NCBI GenBank assembly: GCA_934454405.1
Contig: CAKSFN010000015.1
Coordinates: 1 to 54,527 of the forward strand
Direction of reading: 5' to 3'
Source of the DNA: an uncultured Eubacteriales bacterium
GTDB taxonomy: Bacteria > Bacillota > Clostridia > Oscillospirales > UBA644
DNA length: 54,527 bases
The translations under genes and the position numbers were made by a program. The notes beneath the pieces are model-generated. The model was not told the DNA's origin. It saw only the letters and a list, made by a program, of their open reading frames with translations, and ran no database searches. Below are positions 41,439 to 49,506 of the stretch, one piece after another (the stretch's first letter is position 1; every line of letters starts with the position of its first letter).

Positions 41439-42392
41439 GTGACGGATCTGTCGCCTCTTTACGGAAACGAACATATCAAAAAAATTCTGAACGGTTCGGG
41501 AAATTTCGGCACCTTTCTTATCGAGGGACCGGACGGAAGCGGAAAGCATACTCTTGCCCGTATTATCGCCGCGTCCCGCCTCTGCTCGTCCGACGGAGAA
41601 AAAAAACCGTGCGGCAAGTGCGTTGCCTGCAAAAAAGTCGCGGCGGGCATGCACCTTGACCTTTTGAGCATAGATCCCGCGCTGCCTGTCAGGGAGCTGC
41701 GCGAAAGCCTTGATGATATCGAGCTTTATCCTGCGGACGGCGCCCGTAAGGTTTATATCATCGACGGCGCGGACAGGTTGAACGAGCAAAAACAAAACAC
41801 GCTTTTGAAAACGCTTGAAGAGCCTCCTGAATTTGTGACGGTTATCCTTATCGCCCGTTCTTCGGACGCATTTCTGCAAACCGTATTGAGCCGCTGCGCC
41901 GTTCTTTCGCTGCGACCGCTGCCGGACGAACTTCTCGAAAAAGCGCTGCGGGAAAAAATCAAAGAGCCCGACCCGACGGCTCTTCACCGCGCGATAATGC
42001 TTTCGGGCGGATATATCGGGCAGGCTCTTGAGATCTACAAAAAACGCGACGACGCTCTTTTTGAAAGATGCGAAAAATTCGCCGCCGCTTTTGTCTTGCG
42101 CGAATGGCTTGAAATGACCTCACTTTTAACCTTTGCCGGGAAGGACGCGAGGCAGAAGTTCACGGAGTATGTCTCCGCTCTTGAAAAATATATCAAACGC
42201 TGTTTCGGATATGCCGTTGCCGGCTCCGACGAGGGGCTTTCGGAGACCGAGCGCGCCCTGACCTCTCTCGGAACGGAGAAACTGACAAAACTTTGCGGCG
42301 CGGTCGGAACGACTGCGGAAAACAGTAACATTAACGTCAATCTGAACCTTTGGTCCGTTTATACGGTCAAAAAGTGCAGAGAGATAAGATAA
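41439..42392 (+). CDS. holB: DNA polymerase III subunit delta prime
   Basis: A 317-residue clamp-loader subunit of the AAA+ family. The P-loop is GPDGSGKHT, the zinc cluster Cys are in CGKCVACKK, Walker B lies in YIIDGADRL, and the SRC motif in QTVLSRCAVL. It helps load the beta clamp. The GTG start at 41439 follows AAAGGAG at 8 nt. It opens the well-known Gram-positive order holB-ricT-trmN6-rsmI, here broken only by a ferredoxin gene. Confidence 0.93.
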   Translation: MTDLSPLYGNEHIKKILNGSGNFGTFLIEGPDGSGKHTLARIIAASRLCSSDGEKKPCGKCVACKKVAAGMHLDLLSIDPALPVRELRESLDDIELYPADGARKVYIIDGADRLNEQKQNTLLKTLEEPPEFVTVILIARSSDAFLQTVLSRCAVLSLRPLPDELLEKALREKIKEPDPTALHRAIMLSGGYIGQALEIYKKRDDALFERCEKFAAAFVLREWLEMTSLLTFAGKDARQKFTEYVSALEKYIKRCFGYAVAGSDEGLSETERALTSLGTEKLTKLCGAVGTTAENSNINVNLNLWSVYTVKKCREIR

Positions 42393-42403
42393 ACGAGGTA
42401 TTT

Positions 42404-43285
42404 ATGGTAGAAATTGTCGGAGTACGCTTCAAAAAAGTAAGTAAAATCTATTATTTTGACCCGAAAGGGCTGACACTTGCGGAGGATATGCGCGTTATCG
42501 TCGAAACCTCGCGCGGTGTCGAAATAGGAACCGTTGTGATCGCAAACAGAATGGTCGATGAAAAGGATTGTTATCTTCCTCTCAGCCCCGTTCTTCGCAT
42601 CGCCACGCCCGACGACATCGCAAAGGACGGAATCAATCGCGAAAAAGAAAAAAACGCGCTGAAAATCTGCGAGGAGAAAATCGCCAAGCACAAGCTCGGA
42701 ATGACTCTGGTCGATGTTGAATACACCTTTGACAACAGTAAAATAATCTTCTCTTTTGTCGCGGAGGGGAGAGTTGATTTTCGCGAACTCGTCAAAGATC
42801 TTGCGAGCGTTTTCAGAACGCGGATAGAACTTCGTCAAATAGGCGCCCGGGACGAAACAAAGGCTCTCGGCGCGCTCGGAACCTGCGGAAGAGTTTGCTG
42901 CTGCAAACGGTTTTTGAGCGAATTTGTGCCCGTTTCCGTCCGTATGGCGAAGGATCAGGGAATGTCCACCAATCCGACAAAGATAACGGGCTCGTGCGGC
43001 AAGCTCATCTGTTGCCTGAGCTACGAGGAGAACGTTTACGAGGAAGCTTTCAAAACAATGCCCCGCGTCGGCTTTACGGTCTCAACTCCCGACGGCATCG
43101 GAATGGTCTGCGAGGTCAGCGTTCTGCACGAAACCGTTAAGGTTCGTTTTGAAAAAGAGAACGTCGAGATAAAAACGTATCCCGCGAAGGATATAAAAAT
43201 ACTGCGCGGCGGAAAACAGCAAAAGAACGCGGATGACGCCGAGGAGCTGTCCGCCGAACAAATCAAGGAGCTTGAAACGGACTGA
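42404..43285 (+). CDS. ricT: PSP1/RicT (YaaT) regulatory iron-sulfur protein
   Basis: A 293-residue PSP1-domain protein. Start VRFKKVSKIYYFDPKGL and the core GAVDFRELVKDL-like region are followed by the Cys sets GTCGRVCCCKRFL and GSCGKLICC. In B. subtilis RicT (YaaT) works with RicA and RicF to control RNase Y mRNA processing and sporulation phosphorelay, carrying a [4Fe-4S] cluster. The ATG at 42404 is better than an in-frame start inside holB. A palindrome TGAAAAAT/ATTTTTCA follows the stop (about 43312-43331). Confidence 0.93.
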   Translation: MVEIVGVRFKKVSKIYYFDPKGLTLAEDMRVIVETSRGVEIGTVVIANRMVDEKDCYLPLSPVLRIATPDDIAKDGINREKEKNALKICEEKIAKHKLGMTLVDVEYTFDNSKIIFSFVAEGRVDFRELVKDLASVFRTRIELRQIGARDETKALGALGTCGRVCCCKRFLSEFVPVSVRMAKDQGMSTNPTKITGSCGKLICCLSYEENVYEEAFKTMPRVGFTVSTPDGIGMVCEVSVLHETVKVRFEKENVEIKTYPAKDIKILRGGKQQKNADDAEELSAEQIKELETD

Positions 43286-43341
43286 TAAAATATCCGTGAT
43301 TTTCCGAAAGTATGAAAAATATGAATTTTTCAGAAAAGGTA

Positions 43342-43370
43342 TTGCATAATCCGAAGAAAGATGTTATTAT
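43342..43370 (+). promoter_or_regulatory. Sigma-A promoter for the ferredoxin gene
   Basis: TTGCAT (43342-43347), 17-nt spacer, TATTAT (43365-43370). The ferredoxin therefore has its own transcript within the holB-rsmI run. Confidence 0.8.
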
Positions 43371-43398
43371 ATAGAAAAAATACAAGGAGGCTAACACA

Positions 43399-43569
43399 AT
43401 GGCATACAAGATTACTGATGAGTGCATCTCCTGCGGCGCCTGCGCCGACGGCTGCCCGGTTGAGGCTATCTCCGAGGGCGACGGCAAATTTGTTGTTGAC
43501 GCCGGTAAGTGCATCGACTGCGGAGCTTGCGCGGATGTTTGTCCCGTAGGCGCTCCTGTTGCCGAATAA
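43399..43569 (+). CDS. 2[4Fe-4S] ferredoxin
   Basis: A 56-residue clostridial-type ferredoxin with two clusters, CISCGACADGCP and CIDCGACADVCP. It starts MAYKITDEC after a full AAGGAGG. Such ferredoxins carry electrons from pyruvate oxidation to hydrogenases or to the Rnf complex, which is encoded about 4-9 kb to the left. Own promoter (43342-43370) and own terminator (43598-43636) make it monocistronic and probably highly expressed. Confidence 0.96.
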   Translation: MAYKITDECISCGACADGCPVEAISEGDGKFVVDAGKCIDCGACADVCPVGAPVAE

Positions 43570-43597
43570 GGCTGCGGAGACTGAGCGGAATGAAATG

Positions 43598-43636
43598 TCG
43601 GCGACATCTTTTTCGGTGTCGCCGATTTTTGATTTT
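43598..43636 (+). terminator. Terminator of the ferredoxin gene
   Basis: TCGGCGACA / TGTCGCCGA, nine pairs with a T-rich loop, then TTTTTGATTTTT. Confidence 0.92.
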
Positions 43637-43660
43637 TGAACAGAGTGTTTGATTGATTTT

Positions 43661-44374
43661 ATGATAGAACTTGATGACCTTCACGTCGGCGGACTGAAAA
43701 TATATCGGGACACGGACGCTTTCGCTTACGGCACGGACAGCGTCCTTCTCGCGTATTTCGCCGGAATGAAAAAAACGGTCTCCGCGTGCGATCTGTGCAG
43801 CGGCGGCGGAATAGTTCCGCTGCTGATGAGCGTTGAAAGCCGCGCGTCTTTCCTTTGCGTGGAGATAGACAAAAAAGCCGCCGGGCTTTGCGAAAAAAGC
43901 GTCGCTCTGAACGGACTTGACGACCGCATAAGGGTTTTATGCGCGGACGTCGCGGACGTTTCGGGGCTGCTTCCTTACGGAAAGTTCGACCTCGTAACCG
44001 CAAATCCGCCGTATTTTTCCGACGGTTCGGGAGCCGACGCTTCGGGCAGAAAAGAATATGCCCGTTCCGAAAAGCTCTGCTCGATAGGTGACGTTTGCGC
44101 CGCGGCAAAGCATTTGCTTCGCGGCGGAGGAAGATTTTGCGCGGTTTTTCCGGCGGACAGGCTTGCAACTCTGTTTTTTGCGATGAAGGAAAACGGAATA
44201 GAACCCAAACGCCTGTGGACGGTTTCCTCAAAAAGAGAGAACCCTCCGTATATCGTTCTTGTCGAGGGCAAAAAGGGCGCTTCCGAGGGATTGAAGACGG
44301 AAACCGTAGTTATTCACGAAGATAACGGCGGGTATACTCCTCTTCTTAAAAAAATATATAAAAGGGCGGAATGA
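43661..44374 (+). CDS. trmN6: tRNA1(Val) adenine-N6-methyltransferase-like protein
   Basis: A 237-residue class I methyltransferase. The SAM site is VSACDLCSGGGIVPLL, and NPPYF at about residue 113 is the N6-adenine-type catalytic motif. It matches the YabB/TrmN6 family that methylates A37 of certain tRNAs. The ATG at 43661 opens the conserved MIELDDLHVGGLKI; the upstream TTG would add four residues. Its weak ribosome site and position right after the ferredoxin terminator leave the promoter unclear. It runs into rsmI after one base. Confidence 0.9.
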   Translation: MIELDDLHVGGLKIYRDTDAFAYGTDSVLLAYFAGMKKTVSACDLCSGGGIVPLLMSVESRASFLCVEIDKKAAGLCEKSVALNGLDDRIRVLCADVADVSGLLPYGKFDLVTANPPYFSDGSGADASGRKEYARSEKLCSIGDVCAAAKHLLRGGGRFCAVFPADRLATLFFAMKENGIEPKRLWTVSSKRENPPYIVLVEGKKGASEGLKTETVVIHEDNGGYTPLLKKIYKRAE

Positions 44375-44375
44375 T

Positions 44376-45212
44376 ATGGAAAAAAGAGATGTTTCGCTTT
44401 ACGTCGTCGCGACCCCGATAGGAAATCTTTCCGATTTGTCGCCCCGCGCTGTGGAAGTGCTGAAAAGCGTTGATTTCGTGGCGGCGGAGGACACGAGAAA
44501 CAGCGGCGTGCTTCTGAAATGCTTCGGCATAAAAAAGCCTCTTGTCAGTTATCACGAGCATAATGTCGCAAAACGCGGAGAAGAAATAATAGACCGTCTT
44601 TTGAAAGGCGAAACCTGCGCTCTTGTTTCGGATGCGGGAATGCCCGCGGTTTCCGACCCCGGCGAGGTTCTTGTCCGTCAATGTCACGAAAACGGTCTTC
44701 GCGTCAGCGCCTTGCCCGGTCCCTGCGCCGTTGTGACCGCGCTCGCGATGAGCGGAATAAGCACAAAAAGATTTTGTTTCGAGGGATTTTTAAGCACCGC
44801 GCGCAATTCGAGAATGAAGCACCTGAATTCGCTTGTCAACGAAAAAAGAACGGTTGTTATATACGAGGCACCGCACAAGCTTCGCGGAACGCTGGACGAT
44901 ATTCTTCTTGTTCTCGGCGACAGAAAGATATCGCTTGTTCGCGAAATCACAAAAAAATACGAAGAGGTCATTCTGACCACGCTGAGCGGAGCCGTTGAAT
45001 ATTTTAAAGAAAACGAGCCTCGCGGAGAGTTTGTTCTTGTTATTGAAGGCGCGCCCGAAAAGAGCGACGAAGACGCGAAGGAAGAAGATATCCGCGCGGC
45101 GTTTGCCGAAGCCGTGGAGGGCGGTATGACGAAATCCGCCGCTTCCGCCGCCGTCGCAAAAAAATTCGGACTGCTGCGCCGCGATGTTTACGATATGTTC
45201 AAGGGGGAATGA
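44376..45212 (+). CDS. rsmI: 16S rRNA (cytidine-1402-2'-O)-methyltransferase RsmI
   Basis: A 278-residue tetrapyrrole-methylase-fold enzyme that methylates the 2'-O of C1402. It starts YVVATPIGNLSDLSPRA, has AEDTRNSGVLL and VSDAGMPAVSDPG, and GPCAVVTALAMSG for SAM binding. The C-terminal helical domain (about 240-278) matches. Start one base after trmN6. Followed by luxS after 3 nt. Confidence 0.95.
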   Translation: MEKRDVSLYVVATPIGNLSDLSPRAVEVLKSVDFVAAEDTRNSGVLLKCFGIKKPLVSYHEHNVAKRGEEIIDRLLKGETCALVSDAGMPAVSDPGEVLVRQCHENGLRVSALPGPCAVVTALAMSGISTKRFCFEGFLSTARNSRMKHLNSLVNEKRTVVIYEAPHKLRGTLDDILLVLGDRKISLVREITKKYEEVILTTLSGAVEYFKENEPRGEFVLVIEGAPEKSDEDAKEEDIRAAFAEAVEGGMTKSAASAAVAKKFGLLRRDVYDMFKGE

Positions 45213-45215
45213 AAA

Positions 45216-45680
45216 ATGAAGACGATCGCAAGCTTTGAGGTGGATCATACAAAACTGAAAGAGGGAATATACCTTTCGAGAATAGACAGGGACGTTGTGA
45301 CATACGATTTGCGTTTCATTATTCCGAACAATCCCGAAAACGTGTATATGGAAAACGCCGCGATGCATACGGTCGAACACCTTTTCGCCGTTCACGCGCG
45401 CAACGGCAGATACGGCGAAAACATCATTTATTTCGGACCCATGGGCTGCCGCACGGGGTTTTATCTTCTGACGGCAGGACTTTCGCACGCTGACGCGCTT
45501 GCGCTGATTAAGGAAACCGTCCGCTTCATCGCGGATTACGACGGAAAAATTCCGGGAACGGAGCCGAAAGAGTGCGGAAACTTTCGTGAACACGACCTTG
45601 CCGGCGCAAAAAAACTCTGCGCCGATTACTATGAGAAGATTAAGGATCTGACGGAAAAAGATCTCGCATATATTAAATAG
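45216..45680 (+). CDS. luxS: S-ribosylhomocysteine lyase LuxS
   Basis: A 154-residue LuxS that splits S-ribosylhomocysteine to homocysteine and DPD, the precursor of autoinducer-2. Metal ligands H51, H55 (HTVEH) and C120 (ECGNFREHDL) are present, as is the catalytic Cys C78 in GPMGCRTGFY. Its partner Pfs is not in the window. It lies three bases after rsmI, so it is co-transcribed with RNA-modification genes. The 45695-45745 hairpin ends the transcript. Confidence 0.97.
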   Translation: MKTIASFEVDHTKLKEGIYLSRIDRDVVTYDLRFIIPNNPENVYMENAAMHTVEHLFAVHARNGRYGENIIYFGPMGCRTGFYLLTAGLSHADALALIKETVRFIADYDGKIPGTEPKECGNFREHDLAGAKKLCADYYEKIKDLTEKDLAYIK

Positions 45681-45694
45681 AAAAGATTACGCAG

Positions 45695-45745
45695 AAATAT
45701 CGGGACGCTCTTCGAGAAAAATCTCAGATCCGCGCCCCGATATTT
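45695..45745. terminator. Hairpin between luxS and the small leftward gene
   Basis: AAATATCGGG / CCCGATATTT, ten pairs with a long loop, T-rich on both sides; fits a bidirectional terminator between convergent genes. Confidence 0.75.
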
Positions 45746-45756
45746 ATTGTAAGGAG

Positions 45757-46035
45757 TTATTTATTTGCGATGTCAAGCCAAACGCTTGCTAAGTCAAACG
45801 CCGCGTAAAGCCCCTGTTTTTCGGCTTTTTTAACAAGCGCTTCCGCAGGCGGAACATTTTTGTCCGTCAGCAAAAGCTGAATTTCAACCTTGCCCGAAAG
45901 CAGCAGGTCGCCTTTGCTCTGCGTATCGAGTATGGACATCATAACGTAGCATTTCTCGTTTTGATCCCCGTAAAATATCAGATTGCCCATTCTGACAAGC
46001 GGCCGCTGTTTATATGTTATGAATTTCTGAGCCAT
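45757..46035 (-). CDS. Small hypothetical protein (92 aa)
   Basis: A 92-residue soluble protein starting MAQKFITYKQRPLVRMGNLI. The ATG at 46035 follows GGAG at 9 nt. It has a repetitive beta-like pattern (NLIFYGDQNEKCYVMMSILD, KVEIQLLLTDKN) and the end AFDLASVWLDIANK. Similar short proteins are frequent in Clostridia, but I know no function. Driven by the strong promoter at 46068-46096. Confidence 0.8.
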   Translation of the reverse strand: MAQKFITYKQRPLVRMGNLIFYGDQNEKCYVMMSILDTQSKGDLLLSGKVEIQLLLTDKNVPPAEALVKKAEKQGLYAAFDLASVWLDIANK

Positions 46036-46067
46036 TCTTACACTCTCCTTTATCTTTATCAACTTGT

Positions 46068-46096
46068 ATTATATCATTTATAAAGCAAAAAGTCAA
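46068..46096 (-). promoter_or_regulatory. Sigma-A promoter for the 92-aa gene
   Basis: On the - strand: TTGACT (46096-46091), 17-nt spacer, TATAAT (46073-46068). The -35 box lies inside the left arm of the inverted repeat at 46087-46124. Confidence 0.85.
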
Positions 46097-46124
46097 GTTT
46101 TTTTGTGAACGGACTTGACTTTTT
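46087..46124. repeat. Twelve-bp inverted repeat with two -35 boxes
   Basis: AAAAAGTCAAGT (46087-46098) and ACTTGACTTTTT (46113-46124), a 14-base loop. Each arm contains the -35 hexamer of one of the two divergent promoters. On both strands a T run follows, so it could also work as a bidirectional terminator or operator. Confidence 0.75.
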
Positions 46125-46143
46125 ATGCTTATTTTGATATGAT
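46115..46143 (+). promoter_or_regulatory. Candidate rightward promoter
   Basis: TTGACT (46115-46120), 17-nt spacer, TATGAT (46138-46143). It points towards rhaA 325 nt away and would run antisense through the small gene at 46198-46377. Could serve rhaA with a long leader, or be inactive. Confidence 0.5.
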
Positions 46144-46197
46144 TGAAAAGGAAAAGAGGGTTTATATCGTCAACGTGTTCGGGCTGCTCCGAGCGCC

Positions 46198-46377
46198 TTA
46201 CATAAACCTTCCGAGCCTGTCGGACACCTGCCTGAACGCTTTTACCGCGCCGTTTTTGATTTTTTTCATTTTTTTGCGGTCGGTTCCTATACATGTGCAG
46301 GTCGCGGCAACCGCTCCGACGGCTATTCCCGCCGCCATTCCAATCAGAATATCGGTCTTTTTATGAGAGCAAAACAA
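46198..46377 (-). CDS. YtxH-like small membrane protein (59 aa), TTG start
   Basis: A 59-residue frame starting with TTG at 46377 and AAAGGAGG nine bases upstream. It has short Ser/His/Lys start, a Gly/Ala-rich membrane helix (IGMAAGIAVGAVAA), CTCIG and a basic helical tail (TDRKKMKKIKNGAVKAFR). This is the plan of small YtxH/gas-vesicle-like stress proteins. No promoter is obvious. Stop codon lies 75 nt before the inverted repeat. Confidence 0.6.
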   Translation of the reverse strand: MFCSHKKTDILIGMAAGIAVGAVAATCTCIGTDRKKMKKIKNGAVKAFRQVSDRLGRFM

Positions 46378-46468
46378 TGGCTTTCGCCTCCTTTTCGTTT
46401 TCTCAATTTTAATATGCGCCGATTCGGAAAAAATATTAAAAAATCCTTTTGAAAGAGGTATTTACGAT

Positions 46469-47719
46469 ATGAACAAAAATTACGAACTTGCCAAAGCGGC
46501 TTACGCGGCTTACGGCGTTGATACGGACGCGGCCATCGCAAAACTCAAAAACGTTCCTCTTTCCCTGCATTGCTGGCAGGGCGATGACGTTATCGGCTTT
46601 GACCACGACGGTCCTTTGACCGGCGGAATCCAAACGACCGGCAACTACCCCGGAAAAGCGAGAAACCCCGAAGAGCTTCTTGCCGATATGGACAAAGCGA
46701 TTTCTCTTTGCCCCGGAAAAATGAAGCTCAACGTTCACGCGTGCTATGCGATTTTCGAGGACGGCTTTGTTGACAGAGACAAAATCGAACCGAAGCACTT
46801 CAAAAAGTGGGTTGAATTTGCGAAAAAGAGAAATATGGGCATCGACTTCAACCCCACGTTCTTCTCTCATCCGATGGTTAAAAACGGTCTTACTCTTTCC
46901 AGCCCTGATGAAAACGTTCGCAGATTCTGGATAGAACACGGCAAGGCGTGCATAAGAATTTCGCAGTATTTTGCGGAAGAAACGGGCGTTCCCTGCGTTA
47001 TGAACATCTGGACGGGCGACGGCTTCAAGGACGTTCCCTCCGACCGTATGGGACCCCGTATGAGATATAAGCAGTCCATCGAGGAGATCCTTTCCGAGCC
47101 GTTCGACAAAAAGCTTGTAAAGCCCTGCGTTGAGTCGAAGGTCTTCGGCATCGGCGTTGAGAGCTTCACCGCCGGCAGCGCGGAGTTCACTCTTTCGTTT
47201 GCCGCGACTCACGACGGCTGTCTGCCGCTGATGGATAACGGGCATTATCATCCGACCGAGGTCGTTTCCGACAAGATCCCCGCGCTTCTTTGCTTCTATC
47301 CCGAAATCGCGCTTCATATCACAAGAGGCGTTCGCTGGGACTCCGACCACGTTCTTCTGCTCGACGACGAGACGAAAGAAATGGCGAAAGAGATCGTTCG
47401 CAACGACGCGCTGGACAGAGTTTATATGGCGCTTGACTATTTTGACGCAAGCATCAACAGGATAGCGGCGTGGGTTGTCGGCGTTCGCAGCTGGAAGAAA
47501 GCGCTTCTTTCTTCGATGTGCACCCCGAACGAAATGCTCAGGGAATTGCAGGACAACGCCGAGTTTACCAAGCTTATGGTTATGCAGGAGGAAATGAAAA
47601 CGCTTCCGTTCGGGGCTGTTTGGGCGCAGTTCTGCGAAGAATGCGGCGTTGCTTCCGACCTTGCATGGTTCGAAGAAATAGAGAAGTACGAAAAAGACGT
47701 CCTTTCAAAGAGAAACTGA
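46469..47719 (+). CDS. rhaA: L-rhamnose isomerase
   Basis: A 416-residue (alpha/beta)8-barrel isomerase that turns L-rhamnose into L-rhamnulose. It has SLHCWQGDDVIGFD, TGGIQTTGNYPGKARN, GCLPLMDNGHYHPTE with metal-binding residues, and VRWDSDHVLLLDDE. Usual length for RhaA. No rhaB, rhaD or regulator lies beside it; the neighbours are small unknown genes and rRNA modification. The ribosome site AAGAGG is moderately placed. Only long-leader promoter is at 46115-46143. Confidence 0.95.
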   Translation: MNKNYELAKAAYAAYGVDTDAAIAKLKNVPLSLHCWQGDDVIGFDHDGPLTGGIQTTGNYPGKARNPEELLADMDKAISLCPGKMKLNVHACYAIFEDGFVDRDKIEPKHFKKWVEFAKKRNMGIDFNPTFFSHPMVKNGLTLSSPDENVRRFWIEHGKACIRISQYFAEETGVPCVMNIWTGDGFKDVPSDRMGPRMRYKQSIEEILSEPFDKKLVKPCVESKVFGIGVESFTAGSAEFTLSFAATHDGCLPLMDNGHYHPTEVVSDKIPALLCFYPEIALHITRGVRWDSDHVLLLDDETKEMAKEIVRNDALDRVYMALDYFDASINRIAAWVVGVRSWKKALLSSMCTPNEMLRELQDNAEFTKLMVMQEEMKTLPFGAVWAQFCEECGVASDLAWFEEIEKYEKDVLSKRN

Positions 47720-47730
47720 GTTTGACAATA

Positions 47731-47767
47731 AAAAAATATCACGGATTTATCATCCGTGATATTTTTT
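47731..47767. terminator. Bidirectional terminator between rhaA and rlmA
   Basis: AAAAAATATCACGGAT / ATCCGTGATATTTTTT, a 16-pair stem with a five-base loop. The A/T tracts act as the T run on either strand; it overlaps the 3' end of rlmA. Confidence 0.92.
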
Positions 47768-48532
47768 TGCTTTGTATATTATAAACTCTATTTCCGTTTC
47801 GAGCTGCGGAAGGTCTAAAAACCTTTTTGTCGCGTCCTCCGACGTTTTGTATCCGTAAGGAGTCATTTTTATAAGGTCTCCGAGCCGCTTCTGCGGAACC
47901 GTGATTTTGTCCGCGACCCGAACCTCCCCGATTATCCGAAAACACGGCGGCAGATTCGACGCGTTGTCGTTTTCATAAGGGTTTTCGTAAAGCGCTTTTT
48001 TCATTTGCCACAGGTGTCTTTTGCCGGGGACGACCTGCAAAAGAAGTCCGTCGTCCTTCAGTGTCCGCGCGCATTCCTCGTGCATCGGCGCGAAAATGTG
48101 CGTCAGCACATCAACGGAGCCGTCGGCAACGGGAATATCCGCTATATTGCCCACAAAAAAAGTTGTATTCTTAATCTTTTTCGCGGCTCGCCTGACGGCG
48201 TCTTTGCTCAGATCAAAAGCAAAAGCATCGTCGGCGCGTTCGGCGACGGCTTGCGTAAAATAACCTTCTCCGCAGCAGGCGTCGAGGACCGTGCCGTAAA
48301 CGAGGGGACGAAGTGCGTCGCCGAGGCATTTGTAAAAATCATCGCCGAGAAATCTTCGCCGTGCCTCCACCATCGCGGGGTTGTCACCGCCCCCGACGCG
48401 GTTTCCCGTCAGCAGATTGACGTAACCCTCTTTCGCGATATCGAAGCTGTGCCCGTTTTTGCAGACAAAGCGTTTTTCCTCTTTTATCAGAGCCGCGCCG
48501 CAGACGGGACAGACAAGAACCCCGCTTCTCAT
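47750..48532 (-). CDS. rlmA: 23S rRNA (guanine-N1)-methyltransferase RlmA-like
   Basis: A 260-residue methyltransferase. The N-terminal zinc finger (CPVCGAAL, FVCKNGHSFD) is followed by YVNLLTGN and the SAM motif LDACCGEGYFTQAVAE. It matches RlmA, which makes m1G745/748 in helix 35 of 23S rRNA; RlmAII members confer tylosin tolerance. ATGA overlap with the dnaI stop places it as the third gene of dnaD-dnaI-rlmA. Confidence 0.92.
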   Translation of the reverse strand: MRSGVLVCPVCGAALIKEEKRFVCKNGHSFDIAKEGYVNLLTGNRVGGGDNPAMVEARRRFLGDDFYKCLGDALRPLVYGTVLDACCGEGYFTQAVAERADDAFAFDLSKDAVRRAAKKIKNTTFFVGNIADIPVADGSVDVLTHIFAPMHEECARTLKDDGLLLQVVPGKRHLWQMKKALYENPYENDNASNLPPCFRIIGEVRVADKITVPQKRLGDLIKMTPYGYKTSEDATKRFLDLPQLETEIEFIIYKAKKYHG

Positions 48533-49506
48533 TTTCCGTTCTTCCGCTTTTCAAGCAGTCTGCGCTCTTTTTCGCGCCTGATATCGACGTCCGCAAATCG
48601 GATTTTCGCAAATTCGTACATCATACGGGAAAAAAGCCTTTCGTGATAGTTTTCCTGAATGTCGTCCTCGTCGAAGTTCGTGCTGACTATCATCGGCTTT
48701 TTCTCGTTCAGGCGATCGTTGATTATGTTGTAGAGAACGCTTTCGGAAAAGGAATTTTTGAATTCCGCGCCGAAATCGTCGATTATCAGCAAATCGCATT
48801 CCTTATAGGACGCGATATCCGCGTCGCCCTTGCCGAACCGAACCTTTTCAAAATCGTCGAGCATATCCTGTATGGGCGTGTAAAGAACGAAATGGCCTGT
48901 CTTAATAAGCTCCGTTCCGATCGCGCAGGAAAGAAATGTTTTTCCGCTTCCCGGCGCGCCGAGAAAAAGCAGGTTGCGGGGAACCTTGTCAAACTTTCGC
49001 GCGTATGTTTTGCAGTATTCGAGCGTCGCCTCCATTTTTCGGCGGTCTTCGCCCTCCGCGTAAAAAGTCAGATCAAAATTTCTGAAATTTTTGTTCTGAT
49101 ATATTTTTTGCATATTGGAGCATTTCAAAAACTCCTCCGCAAGGGCTTTTTTGTAGCAAATGCACATTTCCGTGCCGACAAAACCCTCGTCGCGGCAAAC
49201 GGGGCATTCGTATTGGAGGGAAAGATAGTCCGACGGATATCCGTTTTCCGTCAGTATCGTCTCTCTTTCCTTTTGCAGTGCAAGGCTTTCCGTCTTCAAA
49301 CGGTTCAATTCTTCTTCGGAGAGAACTCCGTCCGCCATCGCTGTGAAAAATGCCGAAGAGACAGCCTCCATTTTTTGCTCGATTTCCGCTACCTGCGGAA
49401 ATTTTTCATATATTTCGGATCGGTGTTGCGCTTTCCGCGTGATGACGTCCGCCTGTTTTTGCGAAAAAAGCTCGTCCGTTTTGCGGCGGCAATCTTCTCT
49501 TCTCAT
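48529..49506 (-). CDS. dnaI: Primosomal helicase-loader ATPase DnaI/DnaC
   Basis: A 325-residue AAA+ protein. The N-terminal zinc site (CPVCRDEGFVGTEMCIC) is followed by the P-loop GAPGSGKT and Walker B DLLIIDDFGAE. It loads the replicative helicase on DNA at origins and restart sites. ATGA overlap with the dnaD-like gene upstream and with rlmA downstream. It replaces the dnaB-dnaI order of B. subtilis with dnaD-dnaI, as common in Clostridia. Confidence 0.93.
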   Translation of the reverse strand: MRREDCRRKTDELFSQKQADVITRKAQHRSEIYEKFPQVAEIEQKMEAVSSAFFTAMADGVLSEEELNRLKTESLALQKERETILTENGYPSDYLSLQYECPVCRDEGFVGTEMCICYKKALAEEFLKCSNMQKIYQNKNFRNFDLTFYAEGEDRRKMEATLEYCKTYARKFDKVPRNLLFLGAPGSGKTFLSCAIGTELIKTGHFVLYTPIQDMLDDFEKVRFGKGDADIASYKECDLLIIDDFGAEFKNSFSESVLYNIINDRLNEKKPMIVSTNFDEDDIQENYHERLFSRMMYEFAKIRFADVDIRREKERRLLEKRKNGK

